From Aplectana chamaeleonis (lineage: Eukaryota > Nematoda > Chromadorea > Rhabditida > Cosmocercidae): DNA of 64,000 nt. The notes under the pieces were generated by a model that saw only the letters and a list, made by a program, of their open reading frames with translations, searched no databases and had not been told where the DNA came from. Positions within the stretch are counted from its first letter, which is position 1; every line of letters starts with the position of its first letter. Location: the NCBI GenBank assembly GCA_029168955.1, contig JAPDOI010001756.1:62001-126000 (forward strand), read 5' to 3'. Both the position numbers and the translations under genes were made by a program. Shown here one piece after another: positions 10,036 through 20,909 of the stretch.

Positions 10036-10640
10036 TTTTTCGTTCTCCCGCTATCCATGTTGCGGTGTTCAGTATCCATCTTAGACGGTGAAATTGAGTA
10101 CCCTGGCTTACTCGACTACCCTGAATTCAAATCTGCTACTCCCGTGACACATAGTTTTGAAAAAGAATCCGCTTTCAGAGGTACCACACCTGAGAAAAGT
10201 GTCAGGCCATATTCAGTAGCGATGTTCAGCCTCCATCTTACACGGTGAAAGTGAGTACACGTAGTAAAACTACCACGCTGGACTCAAATATCCTACTCTC
10301 GTGGCTACTAGTTTTCAAAATTGCCGACCTCCGGCGGGATCACACTTGAGACTAGTGTGAGCCCGTGCAGTGTAGCGGTCTTCGGCATCCCTATGATGCA
10401 GTGAAAGGTTGAATAAAATCGACCACGCTCGGCTCGAATATCGTATTCTCCTGACTCTTACCTTGCAAAAATGTGGTCTTCCAGCGGGACCACACCTGCA
10501 GCAGGTGTGGGCCAAACAGTGTAGTGCCTTTCAGCGTCCATCTTAGACGGTGAATGTTTGTATATAGGGTAAATCTACCACTTTCGACCCGAATATCCTA
10601 CTGTCGTGACCTTTACTGTGCAAAAAAATGTGAGGCCTAG
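10036..10640 (+). repeat. Four units of a ~150 bp tandem monomer
   Basis: Equivalent points near 10067, 10224, 10378 and 10527 give spacings of 157, 154 and 149 bases. Each unit holds a GACGGTGAAA-type box, CTCAAATATCCTACT and GGGACCACACCTG. Confidence 0.85.
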
Positions 10641-10951
10641 CGTTTTGCAAAAATCACGCGCATTGCGGGATCGCACCCGCGTCGTGTATCTCGTGTATGA
10701 GTGGGTTTCGGAGATTGAAATCCACAACGCAACCAGCATGGATGACGCTCTTTCGAATAGCAGTCCATACATTTCAAGTAACCTGTTCTTCTTGGACCTG
10801 CAGAAGAAATTCACCAACTCCTACTTATTTGAAAACACATTTAATAGCCCAATACATTTCGTAGCCTTCGCCTTTACCATTCACTTCATCGCCTCCACTC
10901 TTCTACTCCACCACATACATACCCTAGCTTCCTACCCGAAAGTATTCACAT

Positions 10952-11420
10952 TTAAAGGCAGCATACACGCTCGTAAACGTGATTTTGATAACTACGGAAA
11001 TAGAATGGTATGGCTCAGATTACAACGCCTACGCATTTCGAAGCGTCATAAACGACTCACAATGCCGTTACAGGTGTAGCAAGTTTCACCCCGCTCGTAT
11101 TTTCACGCCCCCTGTATTTGCTCTTTTCCTCCAACGCAAGGTTCCTGGGTCATCGTAACCGTCGGTACCGTTAGTGGATTGCCTAACAAGTGAACCACAC
11201 ACGTCACTGACCGCGAAGATGGTCCAGCCACCCTGCGTTGGAGGAAAAGGGCAAATATAGGGGACGTGAAAATACGGGCGGGGCCAAACTTGCTACTCTT
11301 GTAACGACATTGTGGGTCGTTTTTGACGCTTCAAAATGCGTAGGCATTATGTTGTGAGTCATATGGTTCGATTCACATTGTTATCTCAATCAGGTTTACG
11401 AGCGTGTAAGCTGCCCTTAA
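10952..11420. mobile_element. 469 bp near-perfect palindromic TTAA MITE, copy 1
   Basis: TTAAAGGCAGCATACACGC on the left matches the right end in inverse orientation. The inverted match runs almost to the centre near GGATTGCCTAACAAGTG. Confidence 0.85.
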
Positions 11421-12111
11421 TTACCCAACCATTTTGGATACACGACTAAACCTATATGTCTTGTTTTCAACATTAGGAGATCCTTCATTATGATTTAAAC
11501 ATTCACTATAACTAAGTTATTCACGATCGCAGGCAACTTCATGTAATCCGTCAAGAAAAGCCTCGTCCATGATCCAATTCATTGTTGATTTCTTCTTTTT
11601 TTACTGGATGCCCTTCCTTAGAGTCTAGTCTACCTTTCGGAAGAAATGCTTCTCTTCTTTCAATTTCACACAAAAAAAACAGACAAATAAATCTTTTGGG
11701 AGGGGGGTCAGGAAAATCGCCAAAATTTTGCTCCTGGAGGAGGGGGTCTGAGTGAATTTAGCCTTGTCCACATCTCGTGCCGTGCCCTATTGGCAATATA
11801 TCAAAAAAATAAATCTGATCAGACGCCGTTTTGGCCATCAGATGGCATATATAGGGTGCACGCCTGGTGAATTGGCGGGAGATCCACTTTATTGTCTGGT
11901 CAGAAGGGTAAGGGTGGTGATAATTTGATATCAAAACTGAACCTGTACGGCTCCAGTGATTGACAAAAAGCTTCCACCATCTGAAGAAATTCTGCAGATC
12001 TTTTTCTGTCATTAAAGGCTTGAGGGGAATGAGATGATGTTCAAGTGATTTTTGTGACGTAGAAAGCTTAGTATTTGTACAGTAATAAACCTAATCTCTC
12101 GTTCTGTTAAG
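11421..12111. other. No gene seen; upstream of the first 4E-T-like exon
   Basis: Mixed sequence with polyA and polyG tracts. No exon with good splice sites and a convincing peptide was found, so the upstream exons of the 4E-T-like gene are not accounted for here. Confidence 0.4.
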
Positions 12112-15100
12112 AGTTGGGTTTCGGAGTCGAATTCGCCATCGAATATGGTGGAATCGCACGCTCCGACTTCAACAGCGCCGGAAAAGATCCAGATTTTGAA
12201 AGGTGTGTTTTAAAGGCGTGAGGGTTGCTTCCACAGGTCTACTTGTTAAAGGCACAGTCAAACCTCAGAATCGAAATTTTGTTCTCCTGCTTATCTTGAA
12301 GATCACAAAAGTGTCTCCAGAATTGCTCAGAATTCACTACGAACGGAGTTATGGCCTCTCAAAGATTCTGAATTTGAACGGCGCGAAGTTCGCGGACGAG
12401 TTGTCTCGAGCCTGTCTTTTCTCGTTATTCGCAGCCATCGTTTTGAAACAGGTCACAAAATAAAGCCAGATCGAAAACAAATGGAAGAACATACCATAGA
12501 TTTTGGAAAAAAATCGATCGCGCTTATCTTCCCTATTGAGACCGGAAGCTTGTCGGTGGGCGTTACCCATTTTTTCTTCCGTGTGGGCTGGGTCGACTTT
12601 TTCCTTGCTTTTTCTCGCTTATTTGAGCGAATTGAGATTTTGCGCTTGGCAGGCTTGCTATAGAGGGCGACCGGAGTATTATATAAAAAATTACCCCTGA
12701 GTTTGGACTGTGGCTTTAAAGGCACAGTACACCCCCAGATATGAATTTGTGATTTTCATTTGTTTGTGTAGTAGACCACTTCCGTATAATACCTGCGAAG
12801 TGCGAGATCTCAATTCCTCCAAATAAGCGAGATATAAGCGACCACCACAGGCCCGACCCCCTTCACTCACCACCACGGGCCCGGCCCCCCCCCCTCCTGA
12901 TTTTCGACCTCGATATCGGCTGAAAGGATGGATAAATTTCAACCGAGTCTGCGTTCTTGAGTCCGTTACCGGCCCTTCTCATAATCCTGGCTCGCTCTCG
13001 TGCAACGATTGCGAATGAAAGGAAATACAGGTCTGAGACAACTCGTCCACCAATTTTTCACCCTCAAAATCTTGGCATCTTTGAAGAGCCATAACTCTGT
13101 TCAGAGAGGGTCTTGGACGATTTCAGAGACACCACTGTGATCAGCGTGTGACAGTCTCCAATACAATCATGAAAACTGAAAAACAATTTTCTGGGTGTAC
13201 TGTGCCTTTAAGCGCCGTGGATCTGACAGCGAGCAACTTATAACTTTATCTTCAGCTAATCCCATCATCGCTTCAGAGGCAGACATCGCTCCGAGAGCTT
13301 CGCAACCTCTTTCAAGTCTTGCAGATGCGTCACCCGTTATTTCAGTGTGTTATTAAGATATATTGATTTATAGATTCGTATAATCTTTATTATTATATAA
13401 CCGGTGAGCAAACGACTGAAAGGTTCATACGTTTCTCTGCCATTTTTCAGAAGGAAGTCGTGGAAATCGAACTGGCCAGAGTCCTCGGGATAAAATCTTC
13501 CAAAATTCCAACTACTGTCAGTGAAGTTGAAAAGGTTAGCAAGCAAGGTATTTTTTGGTCTTGTGGTCCAGAATTCGTTGTGTCTTTGTTGGCTTATCAG
13601 GCAAATTTAATCATAGTTGCTTTCCAAGTGAATAGTAAAAGAACTAAGAGCAAGGTTAGACGTGGCGCTGTGACCGCTCTGTCAAGACAGGTGTGCAGTC
13701 CCATTTTCAGCCAGAAAACCCGCTGTATTGCATTTTCAAGCATACCGAATAATACTTTTATTGATTGGCGTGTTTTATATCTCAGCTCTGAGTAAAAGGT
13801 AGTATTCACGATGAAAACGAATTGGAAGCTTTCTGTGAGAGTTCAAAGTTAACATCGTCATAGAATGGCACAGAAATGAATGAACCAAACCCGTCGAAAT
13901 TAGGCGTCCAGGGGAGGCGGTCTAGATGATCAGTCAGGTGTGCGCATGATTTAGCATGACCATTTCTTCCTATTCTTTCACGGCATCCCTCCTTTGCTTT
14001 TACAAAGTAACTCCAGAACCATTTGCTATTGAGCTCTTTTGTGTAAGAAACCCACTGGAAGCAGGAAGTGATCATTCTGGAAAGTATCTGCCCACTATTC
14101 GAGAAATCAGAGTCTCAATTCTTTGTGTAAAAGTGCCTCGCATTGATCAATCGAACTGATAAGCAGACTTATCGCGGCGCGACATAGCGTCTAAGGCCGG
14201 GATCATACTCCCGTCGCGGCGATGCGTGAGAAAAGACGGTGTCGATGAGTCGCGGCGATACTGCGCATCTGAGTGAATCGATTGTTTTCATGAGCAGACC
14301 GGCAGTTTGCGGGGTGAAGTGTGATGAGATGTTCTTTCGGGAACGGTTGGCACCTCGGTTGGTAGTTTTGCATTGCCGAGCTTTTTAGGAAATGTGCATA
14401 CGCCGCGATGAAATCGGCTTTGCTTTTCATTAAACAACGAGGCCAGGTTATCTCGGGACTTTACATGTTTCCTCGAAATTGCGAAAATGTGGTTGAAAAC
14501 GGAGGTGTCAACCATTCTCGGATGAATATCCCATCCCACTTCCCTCCACGAAATGCTGATTTGCTCATCAAGGCAATCGATTCATTCCCATGCGCAATAT
14601 CGCAGCCATTAGTCGATACCTATTTTGCTCAAGCATCGCCGCGACGGGAGTACGATCCCGGTCTAACAGCAGTCAGGCTTACCGTCAGAGCTGGCTGATC
14701 GGCTGAGTCCCACCCGATCGATACCCACCAGCAAGGTGGAAATGGGTTGTTGCTTGCACTCCATGAGACCGTCCGTAGCCCACCCGGTCAATATTGATCT
14801 TTTGCACGCAAACCTGAAGAAAAGACACTCGCTGCGTCCGGATCAGGGATGTGCGGAAAGAAATTTGGAAACGGAAAATAGAAAATCCGGTTTGACAGAA
14901 AACAAAAAAATGTCTAAAAATGGGCAGAGAACAGAATTTTTCTCAAAAATCAATAAATAGTGTTCAGCGTACAGTATTTGCGATTTTTAAGAGCATTCAA
15001 TTTTTTCCGTGATTAATGGTTCTTTTGTACTATATCCAGGACTAAAAGTTGACCAGACGAAGGAATGTAGACATCCGAGAGGGGCAGATTATAAGTGTAA

Positions 15101-18100
15101 AATGTCCCTCTAAACTCCTTTTTCCTGATACAGTATCACTCGTTTACTTGATCAGAAGCTCAATATCTGCAAAGAGTACATAATATTAGACGGAGAAGAC
15201 TTGCCCTTCCCTAGTGTACATATTTTGACGATAATCTCGGAATGATTGCTGTGTTGATTATACTGTACTACTCAATGCCCTAGAGTCACGCGCATTCGGC
15301 GCGGCTGTGCCGTGTGAGTATAATTGTCCTAGCGCACCGCTCGCTCCACCTCGGCGGGTTCGTTCGTAGCTCTATAACAGTTTCAGCAACCACATCGCCA
15401 CCCCATCATCAGTTTCACTGCCTTCCATCTGATTCAAATTTGGTATCATCCTGCGCTGGATTGAGTTAAAATACGAAATTAGAATTTGCGTGAATGACAC
15501 AGTTGGGGCAAAAACTTTATCCCAATCCACCTTAGCGATGACACTGGAAGTTTTTCAGTGTCTTCCCACGTTAAGAAAATATTCCTACTCGAATGCCGGT
15601 CCAGTGAGGGTATCGTTAGCTGGCGCTAAGTAGTCTTGAAGCTCATTATTGTTATTATGCAATAAAATTGGAGTTTTCGCGACGTTCAACCTCTTTGTAA
15701 GGGGTATCACTATAAGGTAAAGATGAAGTCTTGGTAACCTTAGTCTCTACTGGGATACGCATCGCGGCTAAACAGTGGCATACGGGGTCAGCCGACTTCC
15801 TAGTCAGATCCTTCATCTCCTTACATGACTCTAGTAGCAATATTTATTTATTTTTATTCATTTATTTATCGTACGCCGTTGCCGACGTGCTCAAAAATCA
15901 CAAAGCAGTAAGTTAGAAACATGCAAACGAATACAAAAACACAAATCAAAACTTAGCGCAACGCTTCAACAGCCGACCACAGGACCACTGTTCTGGTTAG
16001 AGAATAATCGAAAAGGCGGCACTAGCTAAAGTTAGGAGCTTTTAAAGGTTGTGGGTGCAGCAAGGAAAAAAACCAAAGTAGTGCTAGAAGCTTGGAACCA
16101 ATCCATATTTCCTATTTCGGAAAATAAATTCATAGCAATTCGTGTTCTATTAAAGTAACGGTGTTGAAAAGGGCCCTACCTACGCGGCTTCCTAGGATGC
16201 ATATGGTCCTCCGACCACTGTTAGGTATCTGGGCGATGTATCTGAAAGTAGTTCCAAATGTCAGTGGTTGATAAGTGTAGATGACCGGTTAAGGCAATTC
16301 CGTTCTTAGTTGCAGGCCTCTAGCACCACACTTGAGATAGGCAGAAACTTGAAAGCTGAAGGAAAAAGAAATATATGGCTCCGAACCCAGGTAGCGACAA
16401 CCTTCTGAGACATGGTATGGGAACTCGGTCAATGATCGGCATAGCTAAATACGTTGCTGTGGACATAAATACACAGCGAACAAAGCAACGTTTGCCATGC
16501 CAGGAACCATCACAACCAGCACTTGCGAGCAACTTGGAGTGGAAAAGCACTGTGCCATGAGTCCATAAATCACATCCGCATTGACAAATGTAGGAACCGA
16601 GCAGAGAGGTAACAACACCAACGCGGAGGGGATCTCACTGAAACAATCATCATAACGCAAATCAAACGCGGTCTAGAGGGAAAGGGTATAAAGTTATTCC
16701 AGAAAGATTTTGAACCTGGACATTTAAAACAATCCAAAGGTTGCACTTAAAGGTAGTCTCTAAGGTTCAGGATATCTAACACGTTAATACGTGTTAGTTT
16801 CAGTCGGAACTCCTTCGAAGTTGCGGCTGTTACAAGATCCATAGGTAATCTGTTGAGCCACCGTGCAGTCCGAAAAAAAAAGGAATGGAACACAACTTCG
16901 AAGGAGGTTCGCTTAAGCTTATGGCTTTGAAGTGCAAACCCACCCGATCTTACTCTGCTTGGTTTGAAGAACCAATACTTGCTTCGCCTCAGTTTCACTT
17001 CCGCAACGAAAGATGCGGAAAGTATATAATATGAAGACTTCGTAGGGATAGTAGATCAGGTTGATTCTGACCGAGGATCGAACCGTGTCGTGTCGAGCGA
17101 TTAGCGGCGCATCCTGCCACTGCGTCACCCCAGCTCGGGTAACCAACCACTATAGCGAGATAGACGAGTTAACCATAAGGTACTGCACAGAATGCGGGTG
17201 AGGTTTTCTAAACCGTCTACCGTTGTCGCACGTATGCGTTTACTCTCTATAAATCCGGCCCCCCTTATCTCTTGAGAAAATTTGCAACAAGTCGCGATTC
17301 ACGGTTTTTTTCTGTTTTCTGCCCAATTTTACCTATTTTTACAGAAAACAAAAAAAATGGCCAAAAATTGGCAGAAAACTGAAACGGAAAATTCCGTACA
17401 CCCCTGGTCCGGATGCGTCCCGGAATCATATGTTGCACGCTGTCAATCCGATATGTGTGGTCGCGCGCAATCAAATGGATCACAAAGCAGGCTTGTTCGC
17501 GGTCAGTTCTGATTGGAGACTTTGTGCGCGATAGGAGTGGTTCCTGAGTGCGGTATACTCTAATCTCCAATTTCTGCACGCGCTGAGTCGGCACATTTGT
17601 CCGAGCTCCAACTCGTGGTGACGGAGTGACAACATGAACAGGTTGGCTGACAACACTGTCTGCCCGCTCTACCTTGTTCGGGGAAACTCAACGAATTCTT
17701 CGCTAAGTCTTTCTATAATTAGGGTCAGATATACATTTTTACTTTGGAGCCTCGTCAACCGTTTCAATCTTGAAAGGCAGTGTTCGCGATAAATCTCGTT
17801 TTCAGTGTGAAACACTACGCTGGCAGATTAGGAGGGGATATGGTCGAAGAAAGCAGCGAAAACGGTCCAGAAATCATTAAAAACGGTCGCGAAGTGAAAA
17901 TTTCGTTAACCCAGTAAGCCTGCTTAGTCCGCCCCGCCCTCCGTTCTGACGAGCTTGTGGTGCCGTGGACGTTTCGATGGCAAATTTCCAAGCAATGCCG
18001 CCACGTCCAGCCTGATTGAATCGCGCACATTTCATCATTACCGCGTGCTTGCGGAAACTAGCAGGGCGCGTAAGCTCGTCCGCGCCCTAAATCTGTACTA

Positions 18101-20909
18101 CGTTAACACTTAATGGACCGCGTGTCCACACTGCGCACCCACGGCTGTTTTGCTCCTGGGACCTCGTGTCCACACTGCGCACCCACGCCAAAAACTCGGT
18201 TTTTTCGTTTTACTTCAAGAAAAACGGATTCCTTCCAATTATTGCTTTTACATCTGTGCTTAATTCAACTTCCATAACTGGTTTGAAGATATTGAGCGCC
18301 ATATATCTCTTTTTAACATAGGCAATCATAATGAAAAATCAGTTTAAAAGCTCACCAAAGTGGTTGGCCGTGGAGCGCGCCGGTCCGCTGCGGGGGCTAG
18401 CCGTGGAACGCGCGGTCTCCTAAGTGTTAGACCGCTATTTTAGCTTATTCTTAGCGCTTTTCTTCTCTGTTTCTTGACTGTTCGATAGCTCGCTTACAAA
18501 AAACCCCATTCTTGAGTCGAACTCGAATATGATATTCATCGTGAACAGGGCCATCCTGTCTTTAATCATGGTATCTAAGATGCTAATTGTTCTCAACGGG
18601 GAGAAATGTGTCTGTATCGTCACGATGGTAAAGCAATTGCATTGCAACAGTTGAAGCTGAGGAAAGACATGTATGCTTAAGCTTCGGTCAGGAAGGAAGG
18701 AGTCTGGGGGCCAGTTCGGCCGGCTAAATGCGACGCGCGTCGCATTTAGCCAGCCGAACTGGGCTCGATGCTCTTCCCTTTATGTGTATTCGATCAACAG
18801 GCCTGAAATCTCATTCGTGTTGCTGGCAAGATTGTGTTCATTCGTTTTGTTCCTAATTTCAATAAAGCACTCCGAGCCAATCCTTGAAGGCAGTGTCCAC
18901 TATACTTGTTCCAGATGGAATTTATTTCGAATATCCGACTTTTCGACTATAGTCGGATATTGCACATTTTCGAATATTCGACTTTTCGACTGTAGTCGGA
19001 TATCACACCTTTTCGAATATTCGACTTTTCGACTGTAGTCGGATATCGCCCTTTTTCGAATATTTGACTTTTCGACTGTAGTCGGATATCGCACTTTTTC
19101 GACTATTCGACTTTTCGACTGTAGTCGGATATCGCACTTTTTCGAATAACCGACTTGTCGAATAAAAAGTCGACTTTTTTATCCGACTGAAACAGTCGGA
19201 TACTCATCCGATTATTCGATTCGGAACAAGTATAGTGTCCACGATAAAATCAGTCTCCGAGTTTCTACCGGAAATCGAGAGGCTCGAGACCAATTTCACC
19301 AACAATGTTGATTAAAGGCAGGGTTCGCGATTAAAACCGACTTTTGAGCTCTCTTTATGAGAATGTAGATTTGGTCATCACAAAATTAAAAATGAGTGAA
19401 AAAACCCGGAAATTTGCGGGAAAAACGCTCAAAAACAAGGTATAACGGCTAATTACCGGTGTCGGCCGGCCCCCTAATTAACGAGATTTTTATGAATGTT
19501 TGCTTATACGCCTTTTGTTTTGCTGCTAAAGTGGTCAGTGGTCTTCAGAAATGCTCAGAATTTAATTTCGAAGCAAAATAAAAGTTGACAAAACAGGCTT
19601 TTAGACAAATCTCGATAATTGGGGGCGGGAGGACACCAAGCGATAACTTGTTCCTGAGCGATTTTTCTCCGATTTTTTTCTCACTTTCACTTTTGTGATG
19701 GTCAGATCTACCATTCCATGGGGATAACATAACGACCGATTTTATCGAGAATCTCGCCTTTAACAAAAAAAAAACTGGGACCTAGAAACGGAACCGACAG
19801 TAGAGTATTTTTCTTAATTGATTGATCCGCTCACGCAACACCCACTCCTTTCAGCCGTTACCTATCCGTAGACAGCTGAAAAACTGATTTTAGGGAAACG
19901 TACATTCACGGGGTTATAAACTACTCCGCTCATCAGAACTCACCCCCATTTGATAATCGTTAGCCCTCTTAAATTCGGGTTTCAGTTGTACACCCTTATT
20001 GGTAGCCGTTGAGCGAGTGGGCATTTCGTGAGCGGAACACTCAAGTTTAGGGCCGTATAGGACTCTTTCGCGCTCGCCCCTAGCTAATTTTCCTGCATTA
20101 TTTATGCAGTGAGCCCCGGGCTTTTCGATTTACATTGAAAACCCGTAGACTGTTTTAATCGTGGGCACTGCCTTTAAGGAAGTTGAGGAAGGCACCTTAT
20201 TTGCTTCAACTTGAAGTTTGAGTTGAGCAATTTTATTACGAGAGCTAATTCTGTGAGAAAGGTTTACGAATGCTTCTTTTTTAGCGAAAGGAGTTGTAGA
20301 AAAACATTTCAGTAGCATTAGAAGCCTACCGATTCAGAGCACTTCGGCAGTCCTGAAACTCTTGAACTCTCTGCCTGAGAAGGAAGTCGATAATGCTGAA
20401 GCAACCTCGAAAATCGAGCCGGCTGCCGCTGCCACTCCTTTAGCTCGGCCCAATCCTTTGAACAAGCTGTTTCCGATCTCTCCACCGGATCAAAGCCAGG
20501 TACTTTATTCATATCTTTTTCAAATGGAAAGACTGACTTTACTGTTTTTTGCAGATTATTCTGACTCCATCGCCTACGAACTCTCAGGCAACCATGGAAA
20601 AGGCGGACCCTCGTCCAAATTTCAATGATTTTTCGATGCGTGGAGGAAGGGGCTTCTACAAAGGAAATACTCAACGGAGAAGAGGAGCTCCGTTTGTTCA
20701 AGTGCTCTAACTCCGTCACATACCTTGCTTGCTTTACCATGCCTTCCCTATTTTTTTAGAGGAATGCCGCTCCAATCGCTATCCCGCAACCATGTCCGCC
20801 ACCATCCAGACGCGATTTCTTCGGTTCGAGTAGTCAATCCAGCGATCCCAAGCTCACCGATTTGAAACCTTCATCAGTTAGTTCACTGTCTAAATTTCAG
20901 GAACAATAA
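12112..20909 (+). CDS. Probable eIF4E-transporter (4E-T/IFET-1-like), C-terminal exons, 5' part not found
   Basis: Plus-strand exons: 12112-12202, 13256-13344, 13451-13534, 20313-20499 (or from 20338), 20555-20701, 20760-20909 (stop TAA). All have GT-AG borders. The first three junctions keep phase. Exon 3 to exon 4 keeps phase only if the second acceptor (20338) is used or an exon is missing. The segments EKIQILK, PLSSLADASPVIS and KEVVEIELARVLGIK line up in order with human 4E-T segments NKVDILE, PLLSSLSAN and VLSVEEVEAGLKGLK. The tail is disordered and contains an RGG-like stretch (MRGGRGFYKGNTQRRRG). 4E-T binds eIF4E and DDX6-type helicases to repress mRNA in P-bodies. The eIF4E-binding N-terminus was not found and may lie left of the window. 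Introns carry the 12246 and 12716 MITEs and, between exons 3 and 4, the second hAT copy and nested MITEs. Another disordered RNA-binding protein is possible. Confidence 0.5.
12246..12719. mobile_element. TTAA-flanked MITE, TTAAAGGCACAGTC family
   Basis: TTAA at both ends; termini AGGCACAGTC and GACTGTGGCT are inverted. The interior equals the unit amplified at 28963-30275. Lies in the intron between the first two 4E-T-like exons. Confidence 0.8.
12716..13211. mobile_element. Second TTAA MITE sharing its TTAA with the previous one
   Basis: Starts TTAAAGGCACAGTACACCC and ends GGGTGTACTGTGCCTTTAA. It abuts the first element at one shared TTAA, as expected when a TTAA element inserts into the duplication of another. 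Confidence 0.8.
13535..14191. other. Intron of the 4E-T-like gene
   Basis: The frame of exon 3 stays open for ~240 bases past the donor, then stops. AAAGGTAGTATTCACGATG at 13795 resembles a TTAA-family end. A missing exon could lie here, but none is convincing. Confidence 0.4.
14192..14665. mobile_element. MITE, GGCCGGGATCATACTCCCG family
   Basis: AGGCCGGGATCATACTCCCG and CGGGAGTACGATCCCGGTC are inverted ends, continued by GTCGCGGCGATGC arms. Related termini occur at 44927-45058. Confidence 0.75.
15834..17015 (-). mobile_element. 3' fragment of a third LINE in hAT copy 2
   Basis: The minus strand reads a C-terminal LINE block (TARWLNRLPMDLV and TSKEFRLKLTRI, stop at 16747), followed by ~900 bases and a tail of AATAAATA-type repeats at 15840-15875. 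The sequence interrupts the tRNA-related segment that is continuous in the first hAT copy near 9166. The long interval between the stop and the tail is unexplained and may contain another insertion. Confidence 0.6.
17070..17139 (-). repeat. tRNA-derived SINE head inside hAT copy 2
   Basis: The minus strand reads TGACGCAGTGGCAGGATG and ACGGTTCGATCCTCGG, with a better B box than copy 1. Shared location in both hAT copies shows it entered before they separated. Confidence 0.65.
17770..18567. mobile_element. TTAA-type MITE carrying the CACTTA element
   Basis: Starts TTGAAAGGCAGTGTTCGCG (TTAA changed to TTGA) and ends near GATATTCATCGTGAACA. It aligns with 55983-56429 apart from the 320 bp insertion. 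Confidence 0.65.
18107..18426. mobile_element. CACTTA-terminus element, copy 2, 320 bp
   Basis: CACTTAATGGACCGCG to GCGGTCTCCTAAGTG, with TTAA before and TTAG after. It interrupts the MITE at 17770-18567. The relative at 55983-56429 keeps the uninterrupted site. Confidence 0.8.
18711..18762. repeat. Perfect short palindrome around GCGACGCGCGTCGC
   Basis: CCAGTTCGGC and GGCTAAATGCGAC pair with their inverses at the centre GCGC, with one short mismatch. A related GCGACGCGCG motif lies at 21915. Confidence 0.8.
18901..19234. mobile_element. 334 bp minisatellite element, TATACTTGTT termini, 8 bp duplication GTGTCCAC
   Basis: GTGTCCAC is present at 18893-18900 and 19235-19242. The element starts TATACTTGTTCC and ends GGAACAAGTATA. 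The interior is five units of a 43 bp repeat built on TTCGACTGTAGTCGGATA. It lies inside the terminal repeat of an older TTAA MITE. Confidence 0.75.
18930..19180. repeat. 43 bp tandem repeat, about 5 units
   Basis: Units begin at TCGGATAT, contain TTCGACTTTTCGACTGTAG, and differ by only a few bases each. They occupy nearly the whole interior of the 18901-19234 element. Confidence 0.85.
19312..19763. mobile_element. TTAA MITE nested in the previous element
   Basis: TTAAAGGCAGGGTTCGCGA to TCTCGCCTTTAA; inner arms share GGTCAGATCTACATTC-like sequence in inverse orientation. Confidence 0.7.

Larger units (their letters stand above)
14844..17406. mobile_element. hAT-type DNA element, copy 2, with exact 8 bp target duplication
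   Basis: Same family as 6075-9519 over most of its length. It starts CAGGGATGTGCGG and ends near ACACCCCTG. GTCCGGAT occurs at 14836-14843 and 17407-17414. It lacks the LINE and the MITE of copy 1 and carries a different LINE fragment at 15834-17015. It sits between exons 3 and 4 of the 4E-T-like gene. Confidence 0.88.
18884..20177. mobile_element. TTAA-type MITE holding two later insertions
   Basis: The left TTGAAGGCAGTGTCCAC, continued after 19235 as GATAAAATCAGTCTCCGAG, is the inverse of the right end before 20177 (GTGGGCACTGCCTTTAA). The insertions are 18901-19234 and 19312-19763. Confidence 0.7.

Noticed and set aside
10606..11079. 157-codon plus-strand frame
   Set aside because: Its right part lies in the palindromic MITE and its left part in the satellite end; no domain or splice support.
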